Source of the DNA: Pseudomonas oryzicola
GTDB taxonomy: Bacteria > Pseudomonadota > Gammaproteobacteria > Pseudomonadales > Pseudomonadaceae
DNA length: 64,000 nt
Reading direction: 5' to 3'
Assembly: GCF_014269185.2 (NCBI RefSeq)
Contig: NZ_JABWRZ020000001.1
Location: 1,513,001-1,577,000 of the forward strand
The notes beneath the pieces were generated by a model. That model did not search any database. It saw nothing but the letters and a program-made list of their open reading frames with translations, and was not told the DNA's origin. Of the stretch, positions 8,631 to 18,334 are shown piece by piece (within the stretch, counting starts at the first letter, position 1; the number at the start of each line of letters is the position of its first letter). The translations under genes and the position numbers were made by a program.

Positions 8631-9590
8631 TCATTCAGCCCACTCCGGATCCCCGGTAAATACCACTGTCAGCCAACGATCCGGTCCCTCACCGCCCACG
8701 GCATCACCGATCTCGTTGCGCCACGCATCCCATTCATCGATGGTTTTCGCGGACATGCCCTTCGGCACGATGAAATACAGCTCGATTTCCCGCGAGCGCC
8801 CGACCTTGGCGACATAGGCGCGGTACGATTGCAATCCATGGCGTGCGACAAAGGCTTTGGCGACTTCATCCACATGCAGCTTGAGGTCGCCAGGGGTCAC
8901 CAGGAAAATTTCCGACAATGCCTGGCGCACCACCGACAGTGGCAAGGGGATGATCACCAGGCAGACTAGCGCCAGCACCGCCGGGTCGATGTACGGCGAC
9001 ACCCATTCCCATGGTGTGCCTTGTACGGCGTAGCCAAAGCAGAAGGCGATCAGCAGCGCGACAGTGATGCTGGCCGACATCACCCAGCCCTTGACGTCCA
9101 TGCGCACGAAATCCGAGCCCAGCTTGCGGTTGCTGCGGGCCTCGACAATGGCGATGGTCACGCAGGCGATCACCGTCAGTACTGCGTAGACCATGGCTAT
9201 GCCGAACTCCAGATGGCGCCCGCCTTGCATCAGGCTGCTGACTGCGTTGATCAGCGCATAGATGGCCACACCGCTGAGCAGGATGCCGTTGAGCGCAAGC
9301 ACCATCGGCTCCAGGTGCCAGAAACCCATGGTGAAGCGCTCGCGCAGCTTGCGCGACATCTGCACGCTGGTGGTGTGCGAGGTAATCAGCTTGACCACCA
9401 TCAGTGACAACCCGCTCATGCTGGCATCGACCAGCGAATAGACGCCGTCGAAGACGATGGAGAACGAGCCGGAGGCCAGGCCGAACGCGATGCCGATGAT
9501 GGCGATGAACAGGGTGACGGCGATCGAGGTGCGCAGCAGGCCCTGTTCGCTGGTGATGTCGAAGAAGGCGGGGCGGGTTGGGGTTTGCAT
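8631..9590 (-). CDS. Cation diffusion facilitator family transporter
   Basis: A 319-residue inner membrane protein with about six predicted membrane helices. It shows the CDF arrangement of a first helix pair with acidic residues (FDGVYSLVDASMSGLSL, a variant of the HxxxD/DxxxD metal site) and a conserved cytoplasmic C-terminal domain (about 215-319). Members export Zn, Fe, Mn, Co or Ni by proton antiport. The usual HxxxD pair of zinc exporters is not seen here, so the metal is uncertain. The gene stands alone between the acetyltransferase and a REP sequence. Confidence 0.85.
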   Translation of the reverse strand: MQTPTRPAFFDITSEQGLLRTSIAVTLFIAIIGIAFGLASGSFSIVFDGVYSLVDASMSGLSLMVVKLITSHTTSVQMSRKLRERFTMGFWHLEPMVLALNGILLSGVAIYALINAVSSLMQGGRHLEFGIAMVYAVLTVIACVTIAIVEARSNRKLGSDFVRMDVKGWVMSASITVALLIAFCFGYAVQGTPWEWVSPYIDPAVLALVCLVIIPLPLSVVRQALSEIFLVTPGDLKLHVDEVAKAFVARHGLQSYRAYVAKVGRSREIELYFIVPKGMSAKTIDEWDAWRNEIGDAVGGEGPDRWLTVVFTGDPEWAE

Positions 9591-9628
9591 AAATTGTGCT
9601 CGGTAAAATCAATGATGCTGTATTGCCT

Positions 9629-9666
9629 GTAGGGGCCCCTTCGCGGGCGAGCCCGCGAGGAGGTGC
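9629..9666. repeat. Single REP-type palindrome
   Basis: CCTTCGCGGGCGAGCCCGCGAGG forms a compact hairpin in the gap between the chemoreceptor and CDF genes. It shares the TTCGCGGG core with the other REP copies in this window. Confidence 0.65.
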
Positions 9667-9681
9667 ATTGGCCCTTGCAGG

Positions 9682-11745
9682 CTAGACGCGGAACTGCTCC
9701 ATCAGCGCCTGCTGCTGGTTGGCCAGCCGGTTCAGGGCCTGGCTGATCCGCGCCGATTCATCGGCCTGGCCGGCCAGCGATTCGGTCACATCACGGATGC
9801 CGGCCACGTTGCGATTCACTTCTTCGGCCACTGCACTTTGCTCTTCTGCCGCCGAGGCAATCTGCAGGTTCATGTCGCTGATCACCGCCACTGCTTGGCC
9901 AATACGTTGTAGGGCAGGCAACGCCTGCTCCATGCGCGTGGCGCTGTCCTGCGCCTGGCGCTGGCCTGCATGCATGGCATCGACGACATCCTGGGTGCCT
10001 TGCTGCAAGCCCTCGATGACCTGGCGAATTTCCTCCACCGACGTCTGCGTACGCTGAGCCAGGCCACGCACTTCATCGGCCACCACGGCAAAACCACGCC
10101 CGGCTTCGCCTGCGCGGGCTGCTTCGATGGCGGCGTTGAGCGCCAGCAGGTTGGTTTGTTCGGCAATGCTGCGGATCACCTCAAGTACCGAACCGATCTG
10201 CCCGCTGCGATCTTCCAGCGCACGTGCTTCGCCCATGGCGCTGGCCATGTCGGCGGCCAGGCGGTCGATACCCTGGCGCGTACTGTCGATCAGTTGCAGG
10301 CCTTCGCGGCTGGCCTGGTCGGCAGCGCGTGCGGCCTGGGCCGCCTGCGAGGCGTTGTGGGCGACATCCAGGGCGGTGGCGCTCATTTCGTTGGCAGCGG
10401 TGGCCACCTGTTCGATTTCGCGGTGCTGTTGCTGCATGCCATTGCTGGTCTGGCTGGCGATGGCTGCCGACTGGTCTGCAGTACCGCGGGCTTCCCGCAG
10501 TGAACCCTTCACCTGGGCGATGACTGGCTGTAGCTTGTCGAGGAAACGGTTGAACCAACCGGTGAGCTGGCCCAGCTCGTCCTGCCGGGCGTAGTCCAGG
10601 CGCCGGGTAAGGTCGCCTTCACCGCTGGCGATGTCTTGCAGGCGCGCGGCCACTGCCAGGATCGGCCGGGACACGCCGCGGGCGGTCAAGCCGATCAGGA
10701 ACAAGCCGACTACCGCAGCGCCCAGGCCCACCAGCAGGCTGGTGAGGTTGGCGCTCTGGTTGTGCTTGCCCAGGCGCTGGTTGAGGGCGACGGCGGGGGC
10801 CTGCAGTACGTTTTCCGGCACATCCAGCAACACTTGCCAGGCTGCGGCGCCGGGTATCGGTGTGAAAGGGTGGGTCACGCGCAGCAGGCCGTCGGCGACC
10901 GTCTTGTCCATGAGCTTGCCGAGCGTGCTGGCGTCGCGGCTGTTGCCAGCCAGCAGGCCAGTGGCGCTGGCGATACTGACCTGGCCCTGGCCGTCGAACA
11001 GTTCACTGCGGCCGTCCAGGCTCAGTTGCTGCAGGTTGGCCAGGCCGATGTCCAGGCCAACCACACCGGCCACCTTGCCGTGCTCCAGTAGCGGCAGGGC
11101 GATGCTGGTCATCAGCACCTGGCGGCCATTCACCTCGTCGAGGTAGGGCTCCAGCACGCAGGCGCTGGCGGTGTCCTGCGGGCAGGTCAGCCAGCGGTTC
11201 TTCGCCACGCCGTTGCTGCCGATGCCGGCATCGCCGAGCATCGACTCCGGCATGGCTTCGAGCTCAAGGCTGCCGGGGCGGGGCTGGGACCAGTACAGCG
11301 AGAAGCGTCCGCTGTCATTGCTGCCCGCGGCCTCCTGGCCGACATACTGGCTGTCCTGGCCAAGGGCGTCGGGCTGGAATACCAGGTACAGGCCGATCAC
11401 ATCCGGGTTGGCACCCAGGCTGGCCCGGGCCTGGCGCGTCAGTTCGGCGCGCAGGTCGCTGCTGCCGCGGGCCTTGAGCACCTGCACCAGCCGGGCAAAG
11501 CCATTGGCGTACTGATAGGCGTCCATGAAATAGCGCTGGATGCGCAACGCCTGGTTTTCGGCGAGGGCTTGCAGGCGCAGGCGCGCGCTGCTGTCGAGCA
11601 TTTCGGTGTTGGCCTGGTTGACCAGTGCCGCGCTGCGCCGGGCCTGGGCCAGCGAGCTGGCCACCAGCAGGGCGACGATGGCCAGCAGGCACAGGCCGGC
11701 GAGCAAGGTGATTTTCCACTGGATGGAGAGGCGGCGCAGCGGCAT
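9682..11745 (-). CDS. mcpU: Methyl-accepting chemotaxis protein with dCache sensor domain, McpU-like
   Basis: A 687-residue chemoreceptor. It has an N-terminal membrane helix (about 10-32) and a periplasmic double-Cache ligand domain (about 35-330). A second membrane helix (about 338-362), a HAMP domain (365-418) and a cytoplasmic signalling domain follow, with the invariant hairpin tip [23 protein letters not shown] 11745 follows AAGGA; the frame extends upstream but without support. By synteny with P. putida and because the next gene upstream is a putrescine importer, I infer the polyamine receptor McpU; the binding residues were not verified. The C-terminus lacks an obvious CheR-tethering pentapeptide. 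Confidence 0.82.
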   Translation of the reverse strand: MPLRRLSIQWKITLLAGLCLLAIVALLVASSLAQARRSAALVNQANTEMLDSSARLRLQALAENQALRIQRYFMDAYQYANGFARLVQVLKARGSSDLRAELTRQARASLGANPDVIGLYLVFQPDALGQDSQYVGQEAAGSNDSGRFSLYWSQPRPGSLELEAMPESMLGDAGIGSNGVAKNRWLTCPQDTASACVLEPYLDEVNGRQVLMTSIALPLLEHGKVAGVVGLDIGLANLQQLSLDGRSELFDGQGQVSIASATGLLAGNSRDASTLGKLMDKTVADGLLRVTHPFTPIPGAAAWQVLLDVPENVLQAPAVALNQRLGKHNQSANLTSLLVGLGAAVVGLFLIGLTARGVSRPILAVAARLQDIASGEGDLTRRLDYARQDELGQLTGWFNRFLDKLQPVIAQVKGSLREARGTADQSAAIASQTSNGMQQQHREIEQVATAANEMSATALDVAHNASQAAQAARAADQASREGLQLIDSTRQGIDRLAADMASAMGEARALEDRSGQIGSVLEVIRSIAEQTNLLALNAAIEAARAGEAGRGFAVVADEVRGLAQRTQTSVEEIRQVIEGLQQGTQDVVDAMHAGQRQAQDSATRMEQALPALQRIGQAVAVISDMNLQIASAAEEQSAVAEEVNRNVAGIRDVTESLAGQADESARISQALNRLANQQQALMEQFRV

Positions 11746-11770
11746 CAGTGCTTTCCTTTTCGAGCCAATG

Positions 11771-11798
11771 CAACGCCCGCGATCAGGCGCGGGCGTTG
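11771..11798. terminator. Strong dyad between puuP and mcpU
   Basis: Perfect 11-bp arms CAACGCCCGCG and CGCGGGCGTTG flank a 6-base loop just after the puuP stop. No T tract follows on the minus strand, so it may stabilise the puuP message or attenuate rather than fully terminate. That would let some readthrough reach mcpU. Confidence 0.55.
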
Positions 11799-11811
11799 CT
11801 GGCAGCATGGG

Positions 11812-13164
11812 TCATTCAGCGATGTAGTTGGGCGGGGAGTCCCGGAATGCCTTGGTCAGCCAGGCCAGATACAGCACACCGAGCAGCGCCCAGACCCCAC
11901 CGAACAGCAGCGAGTTGGCATTCAGGTCCAGCCACAGCGAGACGATGATGCAGAAACCGATGGTTGGCACCACCAGGTACGTCAGCTGGTTGGCCAGGCC
12001 CTGGCGCTTGCCCTCGCGCAGGTAGCAATGGTTGATCACCGACAGGTTGACGAAGCTGAACGCGACCAGTGCGCCGAAGTTGATGATCGAGGTGGCGGTG
12101 ACCAGGTCGAAGAAAATCGCCGACAACGAGATCAGCCCGACCACGGCAATGTTCAGCACTGGCGTCTTGTAGCGCGAATGCAGGCGGGCGAACAGGCTGG
12201 CCGGGATCACGTTGTCGCGCCCCATCACGTACAGCAGGCGCGACACGCTGGTCTGCGAGGCCAGGCCCGAGGCGATGGTATTGATCACCGTGCAGGCGAT
12301 GAAAATCGACTGGAACAGCTTGCCGCCCACATACAGGGCGATTTCCGGCAGTGCCGCTTCATGGTCGTGGAAACGTGCCATGGTCGGGAAGTAAGCCTGG
12401 ATGAAGTACGACACGGTAATGAACACCACGCCACCGATCAGGGCGGTGAGGAAGATCGCCCGCGGGATGGTCTTGCCCGGGTCGCGGGTTTCTTCGGACA
12501 GGCAGGTGACGGCGTCGAAGCCGAGGAACGAGAAGCACAGGATGGTCGCGCCGGCGGCCAGGGCGCTGAGCTGGGTCTGGTCGTCGGCGAACGGCAGCAG
12601 GCTCCAGGCGGTACCCAGCCCTTCACCTTCGCCCAGGCCGCGCACGCACAGGTAGATGAACACGGCGATGATCGCCACCTGCACGGCGACGAACAGCAGG
12701 TTGAAGTGCGCCACCAGGTTCACGCTGCGCATGTTGATCAGGCTGATCAGCGTGACGAAACCGGCCACCCACATCCACTCGGGTACTTCCGGAAACATGG
12801 CTGAGAGGTACAACTTCGCCAGCAGCGCATTGACCATTGGCAACAGCAGGTAGTCGAGCAACGACGACCAGCCGACCAGGAAGCCCATGTGCGGGTTGAT
12901 GGCGCGCTGGGTGTAGGTGTAGGCCGAACCCGATTGCGGGAAGCGTTTGACCAGGGTGCCATAGCTCACGGCAGTGAACAGGATCCCGGCCAGCGCCAGG
13001 ATGTAGGCACTGGGTACGTGGCCGGCGGTAATCCCCGAGACGATACCGAAGGTGTCGAACACGGTCATCGGCGTCAGGTAGGCCAGGCCGATGATGATCA
13101 CGTGCCAGAGGCGCAGGGTTTTGCGCAGTTGGCTGTTGCCGGAAACGCTGTAGTCAGGCTGCAT
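11812..13164 (-). CDS. puuP: Putrescine importer of the APC family, PuuP-like
   Basis: A 450-residue, roughly 12-helix amino acid/polyamine permease. It matches the remembered E. coli PuuP sequence closely over its length: [98 protein letters not shown] and [20 protein letters not shown] all have direct counterparts. PuuP takes up putrescine by proton symport. ATG 13164 has AGGAG 9 bases upstream. The gene lies immediately upstream of the McpU-like receptor on the same strand, which supports a polyamine role for both. Confidence 0.88.
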   Translation of the reverse strand: MQPDYSVSGNSQLRKTLRLWHVIIIGLAYLTPMTVFDTFGIVSGITAGHVPSAYILALAGILFTAVSYGTLVKRFPQSGSAYTYTQRAINPHMGFLVGWSSLLDYLLLPMVNALLAKLYLSAMFPEVPEWMWVAGFVTLISLINMRSVNLVAHFNLLFVAVQVAIIAVFIYLCVRGLGEGEGLGTAWSLLPFADDQTQLSALAAGATILCFSFLGFDAVTCLSEETRDPGKTIPRAIFLTALIGGVVFITVSYFIQAYFPTMARFHDHEAALPEIALYVGGKLFQSIFIACTVINTIASGLASQTSVSRLLYVMGRDNVIPASLFARLHSRYKTPVLNIAVVGLISLSAIFFDLVTATSIINFGALVAFSFVNLSVINHCYLREGKRQGLANQLTYLVVPTIGFCIIVSLWLDLNANSLLFGGVWALLGVLYLAWLTKAFRDSPPNYIAE

Positions 13165-13306
13165 GCTGGCATGGCTCCTGCGACGGGGCGTAAACGGCGG
13201 GCACGGGGTATTGCGCATGCGGCAAGGGCGAGCGGGTGGGCTCCATGTTGTTCACCTTTTTTGTAGGAGCGGCGGGAGGCGCGTGGGGGCGCGCGAAGTG
13301 GTGAAA

Positions 13307-13335
13307 ATAAAAAACGATGCGTAGGTTGGTGTCAA
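13307..13335 (-). promoter_or_regulatory. Predicted promoter for puuP-mcpU
   Basis: On the minus strand, TTGACA (13330-13335) is separated by 17 bases from TTTTAT (13307-13312). This would give a leader of about 135 bases before puuP. A perfect -35 and ideal spacing make this one of the better promoters in the window. Confidence 0.6.
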
Positions 13336-13606
13336 GTTAAACATGACAAGATGTTACTGAAGTGAATTAAGTGTCGATTAAAATAGGTCTGAGTTCGGGT
13401 TCTACGCGTTTTTTGCGATCTTGACGCATTTGTGTGTTCGTAAAAATTTACAAAGGACGGACTGAGATACAGGGAGGTCAGGTGTTTCCCAAAAAAGGCA
13501 TTTATCGAGCAGGGCCAGCGCCAGGCTGGGGCTGCAGTGGTACTCTTGGCATCCTGTGGCCCAGGGCCGCATACGAACCCCTTACGGACAGCAATCGGTT
13601 CCATTC
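13336..13606. other. AT-rich intergenic region between puuP and the DUF945 gene
   Basis: Apart from the puuP promoter at its left edge, this stretch shows a small dyad GTAAA-AA-TTTAC at 13440-13451 but no coding potential I trust. It probably also carries the promoter of the rightward DUF945 gene. Confidence 0.5.
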
Positions 13607-15115
13607 ATGAAGAAATCAGTTGGCATCCTTTCCGGCCTGGCTATTGCCATCGCCGTCGCAATCCCTGCTGGCACCTGGTACACCGGCAAGCAGCTTCCCA
13701 CAGAGCTGGACAACGCCTTGTCGCGCAGCAACGCCGAGCTCAAGAAGGCCCTGGTGAGCACGGGTGGCAGCATGAGCATCGAGCGGGTGTCGCTGGAGCA
13801 GCATTGGTTCAGCAGTACCGCCGAGTACCGGCTCAAGGCCCGGGACATTCGCCTGGGTGATGGCGAGGTGGTGAACTTCGACGTCGGCGTGACCGACCAG
13901 ATCGAGCACGGCCCGTTCCCCTGGTCGCGGGTCAAGGCGTTCAAGCTGATGCCGGTGCTGGCGTTCAGCAGCAGCACGCTGCAGAAAGACGACACCACTG
14001 CACCGTGGTTCGCCGCAGCCGGCGAGCAGGCACCGGTCAGTGCACAAACCAGCCTGGGTTATGGCGGCAATGTGACCAGCCTGATCCAGCTGGCGCCGGT
14101 CAAGCTTGATGAAGCGGACGGCAGCCGCCTCGACTTCTCGGGCATGCAGCTGCAGGTCAGTGGTGACCAGCAGGGCAAGGCCTCGACCTTCAGCGGCCAG
14201 GCCGACCGTTTGCTGATGAAGCTGGTAAGCGACGACCAGCCGCCAGCCACGGTCGAGCTCACGGGCCTGAAAGTCGATGGCCAGTTGTCGGCTACCGGGC
14301 ACGAGGCCATCTATGTGGGCAACGTCGACCTGGCGCTGGCCGAAACCAAGGTCACTCTTGGGCCCAAGCAGCAGGTGTTGCTGGTCAAGGGCCTGCAGCA
14401 GAATGTCCGGCAAACCCTGGAAGGGGCGGACACTGTCGGTGGCCGCGTGGAGTACAAGGTCGAGGATATCCGCTGGGATGACCGGGCGGTGGGCAAGGCG
14501 CAGATGGCGGTGAGCGTTTCTTCGCTCAATGCGCCGGCGCTGCAGGCGCTGTCGGCGTGGTACCAGTCGCACCTGCCGGAGTTCGAGGCCGCTGCGGCCG
14601 CCGGCGAGCCGATGCCGGAAATCCAGATGGACGAGGCAGAGAAAGCGCAGTTCCAGGCCGACTTGCAGAAGCTGCTGGCCGCCAAGCCGCGGGTGGCGGT
14701 TGAAAACCTGTCGTTCAGGACTGCCAATGGCGAAAGCCGCTTCGACCTGTCGATGGGCTTTGCCGCCCCGGCCAGCTTCGACCTGCCACCCGATCAGCTC
14801 GGCAAGCAGCTGATCACCGAGGTGAAGAGCAAGCTGTCGCTGTCCAAACCGATGATTGGTGACCTGGCGACCTTGCAGGCGCTGCTGGACGGCCAGACCG
14901 ACGCCCAGGCCATCGCCTTGCAATCGAGCCAGGCCGGTGAAATGCTCGGCATGATGGCGCTGCAGAGTGGCATGGGCACCGTGCAGGGCACCGATGTGGT
15001 GAGCAGCCTGCACTATGCCGACGGCATGGTCGATTTCAACGGCCAGAAGATGACCGTGGAAGAGTTCGCCATGCTCATGGCCTCGCACCTGGCGGCCCTG
15101 TCGCCGCAGGGTTGA
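13607..15115 (+). CDS. DUF945 (YdgA-type) family protein
   Basis: A 502-residue protein starting with a signal or anchor sequence (MKKSVGILSGLAIAIAVAIP). A long envelope-facing domain typical of the DUF945/YdgA family follows (Gly-Thr-Trp-Tyr-Thr-Gly near residue 22, then alternating beta-strand-rich sequence). Members are large exported or inner-membrane-anchored proteins of unknown biochemical role, loosely related in fold to AsmA-like proteins. ATG 13607 gives a clean signal peptide; the frame extends upstream to 13556 without support. It stands alone and is followed by a large palindrome. Confidence 0.8.
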   Translation: MKKSVGILSGLAIAIAVAIPAGTWYTGKQLPTELDNALSRSNAELKKALVSTGGSMSIERVSLEQHWFSSTAEYRLKARDIRLGDGEVVNFDVGVTDQIEHGPFPWSRVKAFKLMPVLAFSSSTLQKDDTTAPWFAAAGEQAPVSAQTSLGYGGNVTSLIQLAPVKLDEADGSRLDFSGMQLQVSGDQQGKASTFSGQADRLLMKLVSDDQPPATVELTGLKVDGQLSATGHEAIYVGNVDLALAETKVTLGPKQQVLLVKGLQQNVRQTLEGADTVGGRVEYKVEDIRWDDRAVGKAQMAVSVSSLNAPALQALSAWYQSHLPEFEAAAAAGEPMPEIQMDEAEKAQFQADLQKLLAAKPRVAVENLSFRTANGESRFDLSMGFAAPASFDLPPDQLGKQLITEVKSKLSLSKPMIGDLATLQALLDGQTDAQAIALQSSQAGEMLGMMALQSGMGTVQGTDVVSSLHYADGMVDFNGQKMTVEEFAMLMASHLAALSPQG

Positions 15116-15123
15116 TCGCTTCT

Positions 15124-15171
15124 CCTGTGCCGGCCTCTTCGCGGGCGCGCCCGCGAAGAGGCCGGCACAGG
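15124..15171. repeat. Perfect 48-bp palindrome (REP pair fused head to head)
   Basis: The 48 bases read the same on both strands; the arm begins CCTGTGCCGGCCTCTTCGCG. It starts 9 bases after the DUF945 stop. It is the most symmetric member of the REP family seen here and could terminate transcription. Confidence 0.9.
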
Positions 15172-15348
15172 CAACACAAAAACCGCTTTAGAAATCGCTG
15201 GATTATCTGTAGCCTTCGGCCTCCGATAATAATCCGCGCCCGCAGAGGCCGTGGCGGCCTGTGTGCCGTCCGGCACCCTTAGCCGATCTGTCAGGGCCGG
15301 GTGATACACTCGATTTGACGCGCGCACGCGCCTGCAGGTCCAGCGATC

Positions 15349-16407
15349 ATGACCCAGATTTCCGAACGCCTGTTGGTTCAGGCCCACCTCGACGCCAAGC
15401 AGCCCAACCCGCTGACAGCCGAGCAGGAGGCCGAGTACCGTGCGGCCATCGCTGCCGAGCTCAAGGCCCAGAACGCCGTGCTGGTCGCCCATTACTACTG
15501 CGACCCGGTCATCCAGGCGCTGGCCGAAGAAACCGGCGGCTGCGTATCCGACTCGCTGGAAATGGCCCGCTTCGGCAAGAACCACCCAGCGCAAACCGTA
15601 GTCGTTGCCGGTGTCCGTTTCATGGGCGAGACAGCCAAGATCCTCACCCCGGAAAAACGCGTGCTCATGCCGACCCTGGAGGCTACCTGCTCCCTCGACC
15701 TGGGCTGCCCGGTGGAGGAGTTCTCGGCGTTCTGCGACCAGCACCCCGAGCGCACCGTGGTGGTCTATGCCAACACTTCTGCGGCCGTGAAAGCCCGTGC
15801 CGACTGGGTGGTGACTTCGAGCTGCGCGCTGGAAATCGTCGAAAGCCTGATGGACAACGGCGAAACCATCATCTGGGGCCCCGACCAGCACCTGGGCCGC
15901 TACATCCAGAAGCAAACCGGTGCCGACATGCTGCTGTGGGACGGTGCCTGCATCGTCCACGAAGAGTTCAAGTCGCGCCAGCTGGCCGACATGAAAGCGC
16001 TGTATCCGGATGCCGCGATCCTGGTGCACCCTGAATCGCCGGAGGCGGTGATCGAGCTGGCCGACGCGGTCGGCTCCACCAGCCAGCTGATCAAGGCTGC
16101 CCAGACCCTGCCGAACAAGACCTTCATCGTTGCTACCGACCGCGGCATTTTCTACAAGATGCAGCAGCTGTGCCCGGACAAGGAGTTCGTCGAAGCCCCG
16201 ACCGCCGGTAACGGCGCGGCGTGCCGCAGCTGCGCGCACTGCCCATGGATGGCGATGAATACCCTGGAGCGGGTGCTGGATTGCCTGCGTAATGGCACGA
16301 ACGAGATCTTTGTCGACCCGGCGCTGGTGCCGAAGGCGATCAAGCCGTTGAACCGGATGCTGGACTTTACCCAGGCAGCGCGCCTGAAGTTGTCCGGTAA
16401 CGCCTGA
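15349..16407 (+). CDS. nadA: Quinolinate synthase NadA
   Basis: A 352-residue 4Fe-4S enzyme that condenses iminoaspartate with dihydroxyacetone phosphate to quinolinate in NAD biosynthesis. The conserved motifs are present: [54 protein letters not shown] (cluster Cys), and the C-terminal cluster segment [16 protein letters not shown], which has the family CxxCxxC. ATG 15349 begins [10 protein letters not shown], as in other pseudomonads. The upstream 175 bases contain the 48-bp palindrome but no riboswitch I recognise. Confidence 0.96.
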   Translation: MTQISERLLVQAHLDAKQPNPLTAEQEAEYRAAIAAELKAQNAVLVAHYYCDPVIQALAEETGGCVSDSLEMARFGKNHPAQTVVVAGVRFMGETAKILTPEKRVLMPTLEATCSLDLGCPVEEFSAFCDQHPERTVVVYANTSAAVKARADWVVTSSCALEIVESLMDNGETIIWGPDQHLGRYIQKQTGADMLLWDGACIVHEEFKSRQLADMKALYPDAAILVHPESPEAVIELADAVGSTSQLIKAAQTLPNKTFIVATDRGIFYKMQQLCPDKEFVEAPTAGNGAACRSCAHCPWMAMNTLERVLDCLRNGTNEIFVDPALVPKAIKPLNRMLDFTQAARLKLSGNA

Positions 16408-16426
16408 CGCCAGACCGCGTCGCTTT

Positions 16427-16511
16427 CTTCGCGGGTAAACCCGCTCCCACAGGTACAGCGCAGCGCTCACGGGCGGTGCGGTCCCTGTGGGAGCGGGTTT
16501 ACCCGCGAAAG
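16427..16511. repeat. Inverted pair of REP sequences between nadA and the M48 protease gene
   Basis: CTTCGCGGGTAAACCCGCTC (16427 on) recurs as its inverse GAGCGGGTTTACCCGCGAA (16491-16509), flanking about 45 unique bases. It separates two convergent genes. Confidence 0.85.
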
Positions 16512-16516
16512 GGCTC

Positions 16517-17953
16517 TCAACGCCCCATCATTTCCTGAACCATGCGCTTCTGCTCCATGATCTCGCGCTGGCGCTGGTCAATCTGTGCTGCCAGCGGGAA
16601 GTTCCCGCCCGACCGGCGCTTGGCGTAATCCAGCTGCTGGATGGCCTGGTCGAAATCGCCCACCAGGGTGAAGTACTCGGCCCGCGCCCGGTGCAAGCCA
16701 ATGGTATTGCCCGAAAGGCCCCGCACTTCGGCCATGTCGTACCACACGTCCGGGTCATCCGGCCGGCTCTTCACCAGTTCGTTCAGCACCTTTTCCGCCT
16801 CGGCGGGCTTGTTCAGTTTCACCAGCAGATCGGCACGCACCTGCTTCAGCGGGTAGTTGCCCGGGTACAGCCCCTGCATGCGTTCAGCACGCTGCTGCGC
16901 ATCCGCCAGGCGGTTGTTGGTGATGTCCAGGTCGATCTGCGCCAGGTTGTAGGTAATGTCGTTGGGGGCCTTGGCCAGCAGCGGCTTGAGCAGCTCGCGC
17001 GCCTCGTTCAGCTGGCCACCTTTGATCTGCGCCAGGGCCAGGCCGTAACGCGCGGCGTCCAGCTTGGGGTCTTCGTCCAGTTGGGCGCGGAAGCGTTTGG
17101 CCGCCAGCCCTGGGGTGCCTTCGTAGGTCAGTGCCACCCGGGCACGGATCAGCTGGTAACGCATGCTGTCCTCGACGCCGCCCTTGGGAGCCTGCTCGGC
17201 ACGGTTGCGGGTGTCGGCGATACGCGATTCGGTCACCGGGTGGGTCAGCAGGAATTCCGGTGGTTTGGCGTCATAGCGGTATTGCCGCGCCAGGCGCTCG
17301 AACATGGTTGGCATGTTGCGCGGGTCGTAACCGGCCTTTTCCAGGTTCTGGATGCCGATGCGGTCGGCTTCCTGTTCGTTCTGCCGCGAGAAGCGGCGCT
17401 GTTCCTGGATCGCCGCCGCCTGGGTGCCGGCGATCACGCCGATACCGGCATCGCCACCGCCGCCCGCCGCCAGCACGATACCGGCCAGCAGCGCCGCCAT
17501 CATCGGCAGCTGCATGCGCTGCTGGGCCTCGACGCCACGGGCGAAGTGGCGTTGCGACAAGTGCGCCAGTTCGTGGGCCAGTACCGAGGCGTACTCGCCT
17601 TCGGTCTGGGCGTTGAGGAACAGCCCGCCGTTGACCCCGACGATGCCGCCCGGGGCCGCGAAGGCGTTCAGTTCGCGGCTGTCGATGAGGATGAATTCCA
17701 GGCGCCGGTCCTGCAACTGGCTGGTTTCGGCCAGTCGGTACACGCTGGTTTCAACATAGTCCTTGAGTTGCGGATCGTTCAGCTGGTTGACCTGGCCACG
17801 CAACAGGCTCAGCCAGGCGCGGCCAAGCTGGTGTTCCTGTTGTGGCGAGACGATTGCGGAACTGGCGTCGCCCAGTGATGGCAGGTCGTCTGCATGGCCA
17901 GGGAGGGCCAGCAGGCAGGCCAGCGTCAGCAGGGTAGGGCGCAGTAGATTCAT
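16517..17953 (-). CDS. bepA: M48 family beta-barrel assembly-enhancing protease, BepA-like
   Basis: A 478-residue periplasmic zinc metallopeptidase with TPR repeats. The signal peptide is residues 1-21 (cleaved near GHA|DD). HELAH (H127-E128-x-x-H131) is the zinc site, with the M48 glycine loop NGGLFLNAQTEGEYASVLA before it. TPR units span about 300-478. BepA degrades or rescues stalled LptD and other outer membrane barrel proteins. Length and layout fit YfgC/BepA. Transcribed alone, leftward. Confidence 0.88.
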   Translation of the reverse strand: MNLLRPTLLTLACLLALPGHADDLPSLGDASSAIVSPQQEHQLGRAWLSLLRGQVNQLNDPQLKDYVETSVYRLAETSQLQDRRLEFILIDSRELNAFAAPGGIVGVNGGLFLNAQTEGEYASVLAHELAHLSQRHFARGVEAQQRMQLPMMAALLAGIVLAAGGGGDAGIGVIAGTQAAAIQEQRRFSRQNEQEADRIGIQNLEKAGYDPRNMPTMFERLARQYRYDAKPPEFLLTHPVTESRIADTRNRAEQAPKGGVEDSMRYQLIRARVALTYEGTPGLAAKRFRAQLDEDPKLDAARYGLALAQIKGGQLNEARELLKPLLAKAPNDITYNLAQIDLDITNNRLADAQQRAERMQGLYPGNYPLKQVRADLLVKLNKPAEAEKVLNELVKSRPDDPDVWYDMAEVRGLSGNTIGLHRARAEYFTLVGDFDQAIQQLDYAKRRSGGNFPLAAQIDQRQREIMEQKRMVQEMMGR

Positions 17954-18075
17954 GCATGAAACTCGCGTCGGTCAAAGATACCTACTGTAGCGGGCTCACA
18001 CGTTGGCGACCAGTGGCGCTATCCTAGCCGACCCAGCCAAGAAGCTGCCCGGCAATGCCTTTGGAGAGCCCCGCA

Positions 18076-18315
18076 ATGAGTGACACCCTGACCTGTGACG
18101 CCGAACTGGACGCCAGCGGGCTGAATTGCCCGCTGCCGCTGCTCAAGGCCAAGATGGAGCTCAACCGCCTGGCCAGCGGCGCGGTGCTCAAGGTGATCGC
18201 CACCGACGCCGGTTCGCAGCGCGACTTCCGCACTTTCGCCCAGTTGGCCGGTCATACCCTGCTGCAGGAGACGGCCGAGGCTGGCACCTACACTTACTGG
18301 CTGCGCAAGGCCTGA
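18076..18315 (+). CDS. TusA/SirA-family sulfurtransferase-like protein
   Basis: A 79-residue protein with the family motif CPLPLLKAK, C18 being the persulfide-carrying cysteine in the CPxP motif. TusA proteins relay sulfur for tRNA thiolation or moco-related reactions; this one could be TusA itself or a paralogue. ATG 18076 has GGAGAG in front, while an earlier in-frame ATG at 18055 has no RBS. It is followed 19 bases later by a permease gene, so the two probably share a transcript. Confidence 0.82.
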   Translation: MSDTLTCDAELDASGLNCPLPLLKAKMELNRLASGAVLKVIATDAGSQRDFRTFAQLAGHTLLQETAEAGTYTYWLRKA

Positions 18316-18334
18316 GTCTTTCCAAGGATCGTCA

